Assembly (NCBI RefSeq): GCF_030409715.1
Contig: NZ_JAUFQI010000001.1
Location: 1,171,001 to 1,235,000 of the forward strand
From: Reinekea marina
GTDB lineage: Bacteria; Pseudomonadota; Gammaproteobacteria; Pseudomonadales; Natronospirillaceae
DNA: 64,000 nt
Reading direction: 5' to 3'
The position numbers were made by a program, and so were the translations under genes. Shown one piece after another: positions 18,157 to 27,086 of this stretch; the first letter of the stretch is position 1; every line of letters starts with the position of its first letter. Under the pieces are notes generated by a model. That model worked only from the letters and a program-made list of their open reading frames with translations. It ran no database searches and had not been told where the DNA came from.

Positions 18157-18981
18157 CTATGGGTGGTGGTGATCGTTAATTGCGTTTATATCATCGCGCA
18201 ACTTTTTCGTCTCTTTTGCAGCGGCTTGGGCAAAGTCTTCACCCTGAGAGGCGTATAAAACTTGACGAGAAGAGTTAATTATTAGGCCTGAACCTGGCGA
18301 GGTTTGGCCATTTTCAACAGTGGCCGTCAAATCTCCTCCCTGCGCGCCAATGCCGGGCACTAAGAAAGGTAGATCAGGAGCAACTGATCGAATTTTAGCC
18401 ATTTCTTCGGCGGCGGTTGCGCCAACAACCAAGCTGATGTTGCCATGTTCATTCCACAACTGCTGGGCTTTTCGAGCAACATGGATATAAAGCGGCTCAC
18501 CTTCAATAGTCTGGTTCTGAAATTCTGCCGCTGATGGATTCGAAGTACGGCACAAAACGATCACGCCTTTATCTTGAAACTTCGCAAACGGAAGTACGGT
18601 GTCACTGCCCATATAGGGGTTCACCGTAACCGCGTCGGCGAGATAGTGCTCAAACGCTTCTCGGGCATACATTGAGGCTGTAGAACCAATATCGCCTCGT
18701 TTGGAATCTAAAATGACCGGTATATTAGGGTAGTTCGATTTAGCATAGGCGATCGTCTGCTTCAACTGCGACTCGGCTGCTTCAGCTGCATAGTGCGCAA
18801 ATTGAGGTTTAAAACAACAAACGTACTTGGCTGTCGCGTCTATGATGGCTTTATTGAATTCAAAAATAGCATTAGTTTGAGAAGAGAAAGCGGGAGGGAA
18901 GCGGTCTAAAAATGGGTCAAGGCCAACACAAACTTGAGTTCCAGATTGCCAATGGTGCCGAATAGCATCGTTAAAATTCAA
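18157..18981 (-). CDS. pyrF: orotidine 5'-phosphate decarboxylase
   Basis: The 274-residue product is the longer, type-2 form of OMP decarboxylase. The active-site segment is VILDSKRGDIGSTA (near residues 90-103), carrying the Asp-Lys-Asp of the catalytic array. The N-terminal CVGLDPFLDRFP and a phosphate-binding VPGIGAQGGD region (near residue 210) are also present. It catalyses the last step of UMP synthesis, OMP to UMP plus CO2. The E. coli enzyme is a shorter type. It lies directly upstream of pbpC with one base between them, so transcription is probably shared. Confidence 0.92.
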   Translation of the reverse strand: MNFNDAIRHHWQSGTQVCVGLDPFLDRFPPAFSSQTNAIFEFNKAIIDATAKYVCCFKPQFAHYAAEAAESQLKQTIAYAKSNYPNIPVILDSKRGDIGSTASMYAREAFEHYLADAVTVNPYMGSDTVLPFAKFQDKGVIVLCRTSNPSAAEFQNQTIEGEPLYIHVARKAQQLWNEHGNISLVVGATAAEEMAKIRSVAPDLPFLVPGIGAQGGDLTATVENGQTSPGSGLIINSSRQVLYASQGEDFAQAAAKETKKLRDDINAINDHHHP

Positions 18982-19003
18982 ACCCTTACTCCCCTTAAAA
19001 TTC

Positions 19004-19028
19004 GCCCTGCATGATGCGGCTGCAGGGC
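19004..19028 (-). terminator. terminator-like hairpin between argA and pyrF
   Basis: GCCCTGCA (19004-19011) and TGCAGGGC (19021-19028) form a perfect 8-bp stem with a 9-base loop. On the minus strand it follows the argA stop and is trailed by GAATTTTAA, a weak T-run. It may attenuate rather than end transcription before pyrF. Confidence 0.45.
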
Positions 19029-19035
19029 TTTAAAG

Positions 19036-20298
19036 TCAACTAACGAGCGATTTTATATAGACCTTTGAATTGCGTTCGATGTTGTATAAACGCTGTTTGT
19101 TTTCAGGCAAGTCTTGAACCGTCGCAGCTCTAAAACCTCGCTCAATAAACCAATGTTCGGTTTGTGTGGTGAGAACAAAAATTTCTTTTAATTGCAGCTG
19201 GCGTGCTTCGCGCTCAGCGGCATTTAATAATGCATTGCCACGACCCCCTTTTTGGTAATCGGGGTGCACGGCAAGGCTAGCAATTTCGGCGATGTGCTCA
19301 TTTAATGGAAAGACGGCCGCACAACCAATAATCATTCCGTCTCGTTCATTGACTAGGTAGTGACCTATATCATTCTCGAGCGTTTCTTGGTCGCGTTTAA
19401 CTAAAATTTGTTGATCTTCTAAGGGCTTAAGCAGTGCCGCGATACCGGAAATATCATTGGCACGTGCTTTTCTAAATGTATCGTACGAATCACGTGCAAC
19501 TAGGGTGCCTACACCGTCTCGAGTAAATAGCTCGCTTAACAATGCACCGTCTTCATGGCCATCAATAATATGGCAACGAGGAATACCCGCCATGCTGGCG
19601 TTATGAGCTACTTTCAACTCCAGTAGGCCTGAGCTGCTTTCATTTAATTGACTGATGGCCCCTTTTAAAGCATCTAGGCTCATCTCTTTTTGACCATCCG
19701 TGCTCGGGTGCGGGTTATCCCCGACGATAACAACTTTATCGGCGTTGAGATGTTTCGCGACCTCGACAACTAAATTGTCAGGCGACAAATAAAGAATATC
19801 ACCCGTTATGCTGTAACCCAGTGGCGGAATTAACACTAAATTTTGATTATCGAGCTGCTCTCTTATGGCTAAATGATTAACGCGTCTCACTCGGCCTTGC
19901 GCCATTAGATCAACACCATCTACGACCCCTGCAGGGCGAGCTGAAATGAAATTGCCACTGACTACGTTGACGTTTGCCCCATGCATAGGCGAATTGGTAA
20001 TGCCTTGGCTAAACATGGCTTCCATCGCGTAGCGGCGTTGTCCAATTTCTGCCGTGATATTTAACAGCTGTTCAGCGGTGATTTGTGCGCTCGAAATAGG
20101 GTTGTTATGGCTATCGTGAGCATCGAATAAAACCACAAGGCGCAACCCAAGGCTACTGAGTAACGCCATGTCTCCTACAATAGACATTAACCGCTCGTGA
20201 TCCAGTACCTTGCTCCGTAACCATAAAACCGTCGTTTTTCCGCGATAGGCGTGTATGTAGGGTGCGCTGTGTCGAAAATTGGTGACAAAATCCATCAA
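19036..20298 (-). CDS. argA: amino-acid N-acetyltransferase (N-acetylglutamate synthase)
   Basis: The 420-residue product has the classical ArgA architecture: an amino-acid-kinase-like domain (about 1-280) that binds arginine as feedback inhibitor, and a C-terminal GNAT domain (about 290-420). The acetyl-CoA loop there reads SLAVHPDYQKGGRGNALL. It acetylates glutamate to begin arginine biosynthesis. The N-terminus FVTNFRHSAPYIHAYRGKTTVLWL is typical. Two adjacent ATG codons open the frame (20298 and 20295). It is on the minus strand between hemN and pyrF. Confidence 0.93.
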   Translation of the reverse strand: MMDFVTNFRHSAPYIHAYRGKTTVLWLRSKVLDHERLMSIVGDMALLSSLGLRLVVLFDAHDSHNNPISSAQITAEQLLNITAEIGQRRYAMEAMFSQGITNSPMHGANVNVVSGNFISARPAGVVDGVDLMAQGRVRRVNHLAIREQLDNQNLVLIPPLGYSITGDILYLSPDNLVVEVAKHLNADKVVIVGDNPHPSTDGQKEMSLDALKGAISQLNESSSGLLELKVAHNASMAGIPRCHIIDGHEDGALLSELFTRDGVGTLVARDSYDTFRKARANDISGIAALLKPLEDQQILVKRDQETLENDIGHYLVNERDGMIIGCAAVFPLNEHIAEIASLAVHPDYQKGGRGNALLNAAEREARQLQLKEIFVLTTQTEHWFIERGFRAATVQDLPENKQRLYNIERNSKVYIKSLVS

Positions 20299-20443
20299 GG
20301 TCTCTTTTCTGATTCATAGGAAGGCTGAATTCATTGAGACTGTATAAAAAGCCGAAAAAAATTGCGAGTAATTTATTTAGAAGAATCCTGCACCTAAACA
20401 ATTTTCGGATCAATTTAAAAAATTATCTTAGGTGCAATGTTTA

Positions 20444-21835
20444 TTACAATACTTTTGAAAACCGCTGTGCATTTTGTGCATTAAAGTACACATCAAATGC
20501 GAGTAAAATAGGGCGCAAAAGTAAGCGTCCGAGTGGTTTTACTTTAACTACATCGCTCTTGATCTCTACCAGACCATCTTCAGCGAGCTCTTTCATACGT
20601 TGCCATTCAGAATCAAAATACTCCACGGCATTGATGTTGAATTTTTCCGATGCTTCCGATAATGAAAGCGTGCCTTGGCAAGCGAGTTGTGAAATGCTCC
20701 ACTGGCGTATTTTGTCGTCCTTATTTAAAAACAATCCGCGCTTTATCGTTAACTGCTTTTGCTCTATTAGTGCTTCGTAAGGCTCTACTTCATGGTGGTT
20801 TTGTAAAAATGCACCGTTTATTTGGCTAATGCCTGATACGCCCAATGCAAGCATGTCGGTTTGGCCTTGGGTAGAATAACCTTGGAAATTGCGTTGTAAT
20901 GTGCCTTCTTTTAGTGCTTTGCTGAGCTCGTCGGTTGGTTTTGCAAAGTGATCCATGCCAATGTAAATATAACCCTCATTTTGCAATAGTTCGATGCTGT
21001 CTCGCAATATTGTTAATTTTTCATCGGCGATTGGCACCGTTTTAGAGTCTATTCTTCTTTGTGGTTTAAAGCGCTCGGGCAGATGCGCATAGTTATAAAG
21101 GCTGATGCGATCGGGGCTCAGTTGGAGTGTTTTTTTCCACGACTCTGTAAAACTAGCGGTTGTTTGCTTTGGTAGCCCGCAAATGAGGTCAAAGTTAACC
21201 GATGCATAACCCAGCGCTCTCGCTTTATCTACTTTCTCTTTCACCAGCTCAAACGATTGAACTCGATTAATCGCCACTTGGGTTTCATGATTAAAGTCTT
21301 GCACACCAAAACTGACACGGTTGAAACCGCGCATCCGCAATAGCGTTAGCATTTCGTTGCTGGTTTCTCGAGGGTCAAGTTCTATTGAGAATTCACCCGG
21401 GTAAACCTCGGGATTCCATTCAAAGTAAACGGTAAGTAGATCGAGCATTCGAGTCATTTGCTCGGTACTTAAAAATGTTGGCGTTCCGCCACCCAAGTGC
21501 AGCTGAGTGATGGGGCGATGCCCAAAATTATGTGCTTGTAAGGCCATTTCTTGTTCGAGCATATCTAAATATTTATCGGGTCTATCTCGATCTTTGGTGG
21601 CAATTTTGTTGCAAGCGCAGTAAAAGCAAATATGCTCACAAAAAGGTATGTGTATATAAAGTGAGAGTGGCGAATGATTGTTAATCTGTTGACTTAGGTG
21701 ATCGGTCACTTGAATGGGTTGCAATGAGGTAAATTGAACCGCTGTTGGGTAAGACGTATAGCGAGGGGCATTGATATCGTATTTACGAATTAACTCTTCA
21801 TCCCAAGGCACATACCATTCATTTTCTCGGTTCAT
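20444..21835 (-). CDS. hemN: oxygen-independent coproporphyrinogen III oxidase
   Basis: The 463-residue radical-SAM enzyme carries the cluster motif C66-x3-C70-x2-C73 in FCEHICFYCACNK. It has the preceding RYTSYPTAVQF segment, the GGGTPTFL motif near residue 115 and the C-terminal HemN domain. It converts coproporphyrinogen III to protoporphyrinogen IX without oxygen, supporting heme synthesis in low-oxygen conditions. The ATG at 21835 has GGAGATGTAA upstream. Length and the CxxxCxxC plus extra Cys (CACNK) match true HemN rather than the HemW-like chaperone. The gene downstream is argA, and a ~320-bp repeat lies upstream. Confidence 0.92.
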   Translation of the reverse strand: MNRENEWYVPWDEELIRKYDINAPRYTSYPTAVQFTSLQPIQVTDHLSQQINNHSPLSLYIHIPFCEHICFYCACNKIATKDRDRPDKYLDMLEQEMALQAHNFGHRPITQLHLGGGTPTFLSTEQMTRMLDLLTVYFEWNPEVYPGEFSIELDPRETSNEMLTLLRMRGFNRVSFGVQDFNHETQVAINRVQSFELVKEKVDKARALGYASVNFDLICGLPKQTTASFTESWKKTLQLSPDRISLYNYAHLPERFKPQRRIDSKTVPIADEKLTILRDSIELLQNEGYIYIGMDHFAKPTDELSKALKEGTLQRNFQGYSTQGQTDMLALGVSGISQINGAFLQNHHEVEPYEALIEQKQLTIKRGLFLNKDDKIRQWSISQLACQGTLSLSEASEKFNINAVEYFDSEWQRMKELAEDGLVEIKSDVVKVKPLGRLLLRPILLAFDVYFNAQNAQRFSKVL

Positions 21836-22008
21836 TTACATCTCCATTCAGGCGTTTACATTAATGCAAAGCACTGTAACGAAGGTTCGTTTCCTAGGCT
21901 TGACTTGAATCAATAGGAAGGCAATTTAAACCCTAATTTATACCCAATACCAAACATAGTGGCTATATCTCGCTTTGGAGGCGGGGCCCACTTCCGCAAG
22001 TCGCTGCG

Positions 22009-22019
22009 CGCGCATCCAT
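22009..22019 (+). other. predicted unoccupied IS1111 target
   Basis: CGCGCATCCAT here equals the target rebuilt by removing the element at 54536-55938 (CGCGCAT joined to CCAT). It also equals the join of the two 7-nt guide-like segments in the element's non-coding region. Confidence 0.55.
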
Positions 22020-22243
22020 GTACCACTAAACTTCGCCATCTAGGCTTACGACGCCCGCTCCAGTGAAACACACCCCCAAAGCGAATCATCAAGCCACCCC
22101 AAGTAGGAATGCTCGAAGTGCCTAAATGTTTTGTTCGAGCTGGCAGCCTATTCTCGCAGCCCGCAGCCAAAAACCAATCTAAATAACCAAAAAAAATCGC
22201 CAATCACTATTGAATTTCAAAAGTGACGGCGATCTAATTTTGT

Positions 22244-22296
22244 CTTGCAGCTTGCAGCTTGCAGCTTGCAGCTTGCAGCTTGCAGCTTGCAGCTTG
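22244..22296. repeat. tandem heptanucleotide array (CTTGCAG), ~7.6 copies
   Basis: Seven exact CTTGCAG units (22244-22292) plus CTTG make 53 bases. The array ends five bases from the crp stop codon (22302-22304), so it lies in the crp 3' untranslated region. The second array (56167-56211) has ~6.4 units. The copy-number difference suggests slippage. With spacer-less 7-base units this is not a CRISPR. Confidence 0.9.
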
Positions 22297-22301
22297 AAAA
22301 A

Positions 22302-22952
22302 CTAACCCCCTTCAGTAAAAAACTCGCGGGATCCATAAACAACCATGGTTTTGCCTTTAACGGAGACTAAGCCTTGTTCTTCTAAGCCTTTGAGGACTCG
22401 GCCAACCATTTCGCGTGAACAACCTACAATGCGGCCAATTTCTTGGCGGGTGATTTTAATCTGCATGCCGTCTGGGTGGGTCATGGCATCGGGTTGTTTG
22501 CATAGATCGAGTAGGGTTCGAGCAACGCGCCCTGTGACGTCTAGGAAGGCTAAATCGCCGACTTTACGGGTAGTGTTACGTAACCGGGTAGCCATTTGCT
22601 CGCCGATGAAATACAGCATGCGGCCGTCGTTGTGAGTAATTTCGCGGAATTTTGAGTAAGAAATTTCGGCTACTTCGCATTCGGTTTTGGTTTTTACCCA
22701 TGCCGAGCGAGAGTTCATTGAGTCGAATAAGCCCATTTCACCAAAAAAATCACCGGCGTTTAAGTAAGCCATGATCATCTCGCGACCATCGTCTTCTTCA
22801 ATGATGACAGAGACGGTGCCTTTTATGATGTAATACAGAGAGTCACTTTTATCGCCTGCGTAGATCAATGTCGTCTTAGATGGGTAACGGCGACGATGAC
22901 ATTGCGATAAGAAATAATCTAAATGTTTATGTTCAAGAGTATTAGTGACCAT
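22302..22952 (-). CDS. crp: cAMP-receptor-type global regulator (CRP/Vfr)
   Basis: The 216-residue product has an N-terminal cyclic-nucleotide-binding domain, with phosphate-binding-cassette residues FFGEMGLFD and [17 protein letters not shown] dimerisation helix follows, then a C-terminal helix-turn-helix ([28 protein letters not shown], recognition helix near residues 180-192). Length and motifs match Vfr/CRP rather than Fnr; no N-terminal cysteine cluster is present. It should activate or repress many promoters when cAMP binds. It is transcribed away from the OsmC-like gene across a 313-base region. The heptamer array lies immediately downstream. Confidence 0.93.
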   Translation of the reverse strand: MVTNTLEHKHLDYFLSQCHRRRYPSKTTLIYAGDKSDSLYYIIKGTVSVIIEEDDGREMIMAYLNAGDFFGEMGLFDSMNSRSAWVKTKTECEVAEISYSKFREITHNDGRMLYFIGEQMATRLRNTTRKVGDLAFLDVTGRVARTLLDLCKQPDAMTHPDGMQIKITRQEIGRIVGCSREMVGRVLKGLEEQGLVSVKGKTMVVYGSREFFTEGG

Positions 22953-23265
22953 TCGTAATGAATTCCAATTCTTTTATTAGCAAGCTGTCAAACTCATGTG
23001 TTTAAGACTGATTTGTGCTAAAACGGTGATTTTAAATCATTATGAGGCATAATGAACAGTGTGACTATGCCCAATCTCTCGTTGTTTGACGCACTTCCCG
23101 TTTTTACGAGAAGATAGTTAGCTTCCAGTTAATTTCGGTTGTAAATATCAGTGTAGTTAGATTTAACATAATTGCCTATGTAAATACAGATAAAATGAAA
23201 GACATTGCTGGCAACCTGAGTGACCGGTAGTCTTGAACTTAGCTTTTCGCTTTTAAGGAGATACG
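22953..23265. other. divergent intergenic region crp/osmC-like
   Basis: This 313-base AT-rich region must hold the promoters of both genes. A perfect palindrome TGATTT-T-AAATCA lies at 23027-23039. It is too compact for a classical CRP site (TGTGA-N6-TCACA), and none was seen. No ORF or RNA gene was recognised. AAGGAG at about 23255-23260 is the ribosome binding site of the plus-strand gene. Confidence 0.5.
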
Positions 23266-23688
23266 ATGAAAGCAGAATTAAAATGGGCGGGTAATAAAGC
23301 CTACGCTTATACCACCAATAGTGGCTTTGAAGGCTTTTTAGATGGGGCCGCGAAAGACAGCGATGATGCCAAAGGGCCTAGCCCGATGGAGATGATTCTG
23401 TGCGGTCTCGGTGGCTGTACTTCTTATGATGTGGTGAATATTTTGAAGAAGAGCCGTCAAGATATAGTCGACTGTAAAACTGAGCTTGAAGCTGAACGTG
23501 CTGATACGGTTCCGTCTGTTTTTACTAAGATTCACATCCATTTCACGGTGTCTGGTCGTAATCTTAAAGAATCCCAGGTTGAACGTGCCGTGAAGCTTTC
23601 TGCAGAGAAGTATTGCAGCGCTTCTTTAATGCTTGAGCGCGGTGGTGTTGAAATAACGCACAGCCATACAATTGTTGAATTGCCATAA
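23266..23688 (+). CDS. OsmC family protein
   Basis: The 140-residue product has the OsmC/Ohr fold with two conserved cysteines, one in CGLGGCTSYDVV (near residues 46-51) and one in KYCSASLML (near residue 113). Members detoxify organic or inorganic peroxides by a Cys thiol mechanism. This one looks like the YhfA-type branch next to crp in many gammaproteobacteria, whose physiological substrate is not settled. It is a single gene with an AAGGAG ribosome binding site. The family call is secure; the peroxidase role is inferred. Confidence 0.85.
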   Translation: MKAELKWAGNKAYAYTTNSGFEGFLDGAAKDSDDAKGPSPMEMILCGLGGCTSYDVVNILKKSRQDIVDCKTELEAERADTVPSVFTKIHIHFTVSGRNLKESQVERAVKLSAEKYCSASLMLERGGVEITHSHTIVELP

Positions 23689-23700
23689 CAACTGAATTTA

Positions 23701-23723
23701 GCGTAATCTGAGAAGAATTACGC
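23701..23723 (+). terminator. weak terminator-like hairpin after the OsmC-like gene
   Basis: GCGTAAT (23701-23707) and ATTACGC (23717-23723) form a perfect 7-bp stem with a 9-base loop, starting 13 bases after the stop. Only ATTTCT follows, so termination would be partial. Confidence 0.45.
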
Positions 23724-23868
23724 ATTTCTGTGCGTTCTATGGCTTTTTTAAATGGAATTTCCGCGTAAACTGTTGCATAACGAGACACACCTATAGTCCG
23801 GCGGTAGTTCGACATCATAGCTTACCGCCAAGACAATAATAAGAAACGTCACTATAAGAGCTGTACGC

Positions 23869-25341
23869 ATGACACAAGAGATTGAGTTAAAACTATCGAT
23901 CACGTCCGAGGCGGTCGATAAATTCAAAGCGATTCCAATTTTAAATGGGGTAGAGTGCGATGTATCTACCCTAGAAAACACCTATTACGATACACCGGCG
24001 CTTACCTTAACAGCCCAAGGTTCGGCGCTTCGCCTGCGAAAGTTGCCAAATGGCTATGTTCAAACCTTAAAATCACGCGGCCAAAATGTCGGCGGATTGC
24101 ATTTACGTGAAGAATGGGAATTTCCGGTTTCTAACGCTGAATTAGAGCTGTCTCAGTTTCCGAGTGATGCATTACCACAAGGCATATCTCAAACCGATTT
24201 AGTCGCATTGTTCAAAACCGACTTTAACCGCACTCGTTGGTTGGTAAATTTTGGTGAATCTACCGTTGAAATTGTGCTCGATCAAGGCGTTATCGCGGTC
24301 GGCGAAGAAACCGACCCAATCAGTGAGCTTGAGTTAGAGCTAAAAAGTGGAAACATTGATGATTTACTTAAGCTGTCCCTAAGCATCAGCGAGTCGGTTG
24401 CTGTGATGCCTTCAGATATCTCAAAAGCTGAGCGAGGTTATCGATTATTTCAGCAAAACACGGGCGTATCGGTTGATCTGCCTAATATCGTACCTCAGCA
24501 AAGTATGGAAAGTGCCTTTTGTGCACTATTTGGTTATGAATTAGAAAAAATTCAGCGTTTTTGGCAGGGCTATTGGAGTACAGGTGAATGGAAGCTGTTG
24601 AATCAAGTTCTATTAACCTTAGGCAATTTAGACGCTCAAATCGACTGGTTCCAAGATCTGATTCCTGAATCACAGCGATTTTACGTAAAAGCCCAAATTA
24701 ATTGGCTCGAGCAAGCGCTAAAGCCTATTTTATCTTGGTGGCCAGCCTGTTTTGAGTTGTCTCAACATGCATTAGAAGACCCTGCGAATTTAGCCGTAAG
24801 CCTTCAGCAGAGTAAAGCTCAACGTGCATTGGCCGGGCTAACTCAATTGCAAGAAAACCCCTTACTTGGGCATCGCATGCTTTGTTTAACGGCGTGGTTG
24901 CATCGCCGACGCTGGCGAGAGGATCAAACCCCGCAGCAGCGCGATAAAGCCGAGTTGGCGATTGTCGATGGGTTAGACCGCTACTTATCGGCTGCAATGA
25001 ATGCTGTGCAGTTGGAAGGCTTTGCAGGCAGTGTCAGTAATGCGTTGGCGCAGACTCCTGCTGTACACCGCTTGTTAATGCTTTGCCGTTACTTTGACCA
25101 CTTTTATGGAAAGGAACTTGGCGAGTTACGAGCACCTTTAGAGGCCTTAGAAGATAACTTGTCGCGATTGTCGGCCATGGAAGTGATGGCGAGATTAAAA
25201 GACTGGATTAATGGCTTGCCACTAGAAGAACAAGCCAGCGTGCACAGCTGGGCGCGCAGCAAGCCTGTTTTATTGCGGGATATAAAACAATTAGCGGGCC
25301 GTTTATTTAAAAATGCAGATCAGTTAGAGGTTCATGCTTGA
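23869..25341 (+). CDS. CYTH/CHAD-domain inorganic triphosphatase (YgiF-like)
   Basis: The 490-residue product begins with a CYTH triphosphate-tunnel domain (about residues 1-200). It has the signature EIELKL (ExExK) at residues 4-9 and the later metal and phosphate ligands RLRKLPNGYVQTLKSRG and ISELELELKSG. The helical C-terminal half (about 220-490) resembles a CHAD domain, associated with polyphosphate. The E. coli homologue YgiF hydrolyses inorganic triphosphate. Its TGA stop overlaps the TTG start of the GspE-like gene (TTGA at 25338-25341), so the two genes are translationally coupled, an unexpected partnership. Confidence 0.82.
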   Translation: MTQEIELKLSITSEAVDKFKAIPILNGVECDVSTLENTYYDTPALTLTAQGSALRLRKLPNGYVQTLKSRGQNVGGLHLREEWEFPVSNAELELSQFPSDALPQGISQTDLVALFKTDFNRTRWLVNFGESTVEIVLDQGVIAVGEETDPISELELELKSGNIDDLLKLSLSISESVAVMPSDISKAERGYRLFQQNTGVSVDLPNIVPQQSMESAFCALFGYELEKIQRFWQGYWSTGEWKLLNQVLLTLGNLDAQIDWFQDLIPESQRFYVKAQINWLEQALKPILSWWPACFELSQHALEDPANLAVSLQQSKAQRALAGLTQLQENPLLGHRMLCLTAWLHRRRWREDQTPQQRDKAELAIVDGLDRYLSAAMNAVQLEGFAGSVSNALAQTPAVHRLLMLCRYFDHFYGKELGELRAPLEALEDNLSRLSAMEVMARLKDWINGLPLEEQASVHSWARSKPVLLRDIKQLAGRLFKNADQLEVHA

Positions 25342-27086
25342 AGTTATTGTCTGGAAGCTTACGTGTAGATGAGTTACTCGACCAGCTATTAGAGGCGGGT
25401 AGAATCACTGAAAAAACGCATGAGCAAGCGCGAACTAAGTCGCGCCAATCCGACCCTTACAGTGTCAATATTCTCGAAAACATGCAGCTAGACGATGCCA
25501 ATAGCCCTGGAAAGTCTCTGACTGCAGCGGCCATCTATGAGTGGTTGGGTGATTCCCTTTCAATGCCTTACGTACATATTGATCCGCTCAAGGTCGATGT
25601 TGAGTCTATTGCCTCTATCATGAGTTTCGAATATGCAAAGCGCTACCACTTGCTGCCATTGAAACAAACCGATACAACCGTACAGATCGCAACTTGCGAG
25701 CCAATGATCACCGGCTGGGAAGATACCATTGAGCAAGTTACGCGTCGTAAAATTGAAAAAGTCTTAGCCGTACCGAAAGACATTGAACGTTACGGTCTAG
25801 AGTTCTATGCGCTTAATCGCTCGGTCAGTGGTGCCAAAGGTAAAAACCGATCTCAAGGCATTGGTAATTTTGAGCAATTGGTTGAGCTGGGCAACTTAAA
25901 GTCGCCCGATGCCAACGATGAGCATATTATTAATATTGTTGATTGGTTATTCCAATATGCATTTGATCAGCGCGCTTCAGATATACATATAGAGCCTCGT
26001 CGAGATTATTCACACATACGTTTTCGCATCGATGGTATTTTGCACACGGTTTACCAGCTACCCATTCAGGTGGGTCAAGCGGTCGTGAGTCGTTTAAAAA
26101 TACTGGGTCGTATGAATATTGCTGAAAAGCGAAAGCCATTAGATGGACGCGTAAAAACTAAAACACCTGATGGTCAAGAGATCGAATTACGATTATCTAC
26201 CTTACCAACCGCTTTTGGTGAAAAGTTGGTAATGAGAATTTTTGATCCAGAAGTTTTATTAAAAACTTTTGATCAGCTAGGTTTACTCGATGAAGATTTA
26301 CAGCATTGGCAAAACATGACGTCGCAGCCAAATGGCATCATTTTAGTCACTGGCCCAACCGGCTCAGGTAAAACAACTACGCTTTATTCCACTCTAAAAA
26401 ACTTAGCCACGACAGAAGTGAATGTCTGCACCATCGAAGACCCAATTGAAATGGTAGAACCTGCGTTTAATCAAATGCAAATTCAGGGCAATATTGATTT
26501 AAGTTTTTCATCGGGCATAAAGGCGCTAATGCGACAAGACCCCGACATTATTATGATTGGTGAAATACGCGATTTAGAAACCGCGCAAATGGCGATACAG
26601 GCCGCACTGACGGGCCATTTAGTATTATCGACGGTTCATACTAATGACGCACCTTCAGCCGTGACACGGCTACTTGATTTAGGTGTTCCTGGTTATCTGA
26701 TTAAATCGACTTTATTAGGGGTCATGGCTCAACGCTTGGTGCGCACACTGTGCCCACATTGTAAGGCTGAAGATACCCTTGAAGATAAAACTTGGCAGCA
26801 ATTGGTCAAACCCTGGAGTGCAAAGAAACCGGCAAAGGTTTTTAAACCTGTCGGTTGCTTAGAATGTCGCAATACTGGTTTTTTAGGGCGATCGGGTGTT
26901 TATGAAAGCTTTGAAATGAGTGAAGCCTTAGCTGATTTAATTTACGACGGCTGTGATCCTCAAACACTCAGAAAGCATGCCATTAAAGAAGGTATGTTGA
27001 GTTTGAGACTTTCTGGAGCGCGTAAAATTGCTGCCGGTTTAACGACAGCAGAAGAAATTTTACGGGTAACACCAGATACGCGCTAA
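25338..27086 (+). CDS. GspE/PilB-type secretion ATPase, orphan
   Basis: The 582-residue ATPase has an N-terminal GspE-N/MshEN-like domain and then the type II/IV secretion motor core. Walker A is GPTGSGKTTT near residue 339, with an Asp-box and Walker B DPDIIMIGEIRD, and His boxes. The tetracysteine zinc motif CPHC...CLEC of the GspE/PilB/MshE group is present. It would drive a type II secretion or type IV pilus machine, but no pilin or secretin genes are near. The TTG start overlaps the preceding stop, with AGAGG 7 bases upstream. Its TAA stop interlocks with the coq7 stop on the other strand. Confidence 0.85.
   Translation: MKLLSGSLRVDELLDQLLEAGRITEKTHEQARTKSRQSDPYSVNILENMQLDDANSPGKSLTAAAIYEWLGDSLSMPYVHIDPLKVDVESIASIMSFEYAKRYHLLPLKQTDTTVQIATCEPMITGWEDTIEQVTRRKIEKVLAVPKDIERYGLEFYALNRSVSGAKGKNRSQGIGNFEQLVELGNLKSPDANDEHIINIVDWLFQYAFDQRASDIHIEPRRDYSHIRFRIDGILHTVYQLPIQVGQAVVSRLKILGRMNIAEKRKPLDGRVKTKTPDGQEIELRLSTLPTAFGEKLVMRIFDPEVLLKTFDQLGLLDEDLQHWQNMTSQPNGIILVTGPTGSGKTTTLYSTLKNLATTEVNVCTIEDPIEMVEPAFNQMQIQGNIDLSFSSGIKALMRQDPDIIMIGEIRDLETAQMAIQAALTGHLVLSTVHTNDAPSAVTRLLDLGVPGYLIKSTLLGVMAQRLVRTLCPHCKAEDTLEDKTWQQLVKPWSAKKPAKVFKPVGCLECRNTGFLGRSGVYESFEMSEALADLIYDGCDPQTLRKHAIKEGMLSLRLSGARKIAAGLTTAEEILRVTPDTR

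Larger units (their letters stand above)
21970..22296. repeat. ~320-bp dispersed intergenic repeat, intact copy
   Basis: This stretch between hemN and crp matches, segment by segment, the sequence flanking the insertion element at 54491-54535 plus 55939-56211. Shared blocks include the GGTCGCTGC-like start, CCCGCTCC-GTGAAAC, CCAAGTAGGA, CGCAGCCCG and a conserved hairpin-capable CGCC...GGCG block. Both end in tandem CTTGCAG heptamers. A 97-codon frame across it (21910-22203) is a by-product. The repeat contains CGCGCATCCAT (22009-22019), the unoccupied counterpart of the IS insertion site. Confidence 0.75.

Noticed and set aside
20334..20780. 148-codon plus-strand frame over the end of hemN
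   Set aside because: It is mostly antisense to hemN and has no recognisable protein features.
21910..22203. 97-codon minus-strand frame between hemN and crp
   Set aside because: It runs through the dispersed repeat; its counterpart in the second copy is not preserved as the same frame, and its composition (Arg, Gly, Trp, Cys rich) is that of non-coding GC-rich repeat.
22244..22296. Possible CRISPR array
   Set aside because: The units are 7 bases with no spacers; it is a simple tandem repeat.
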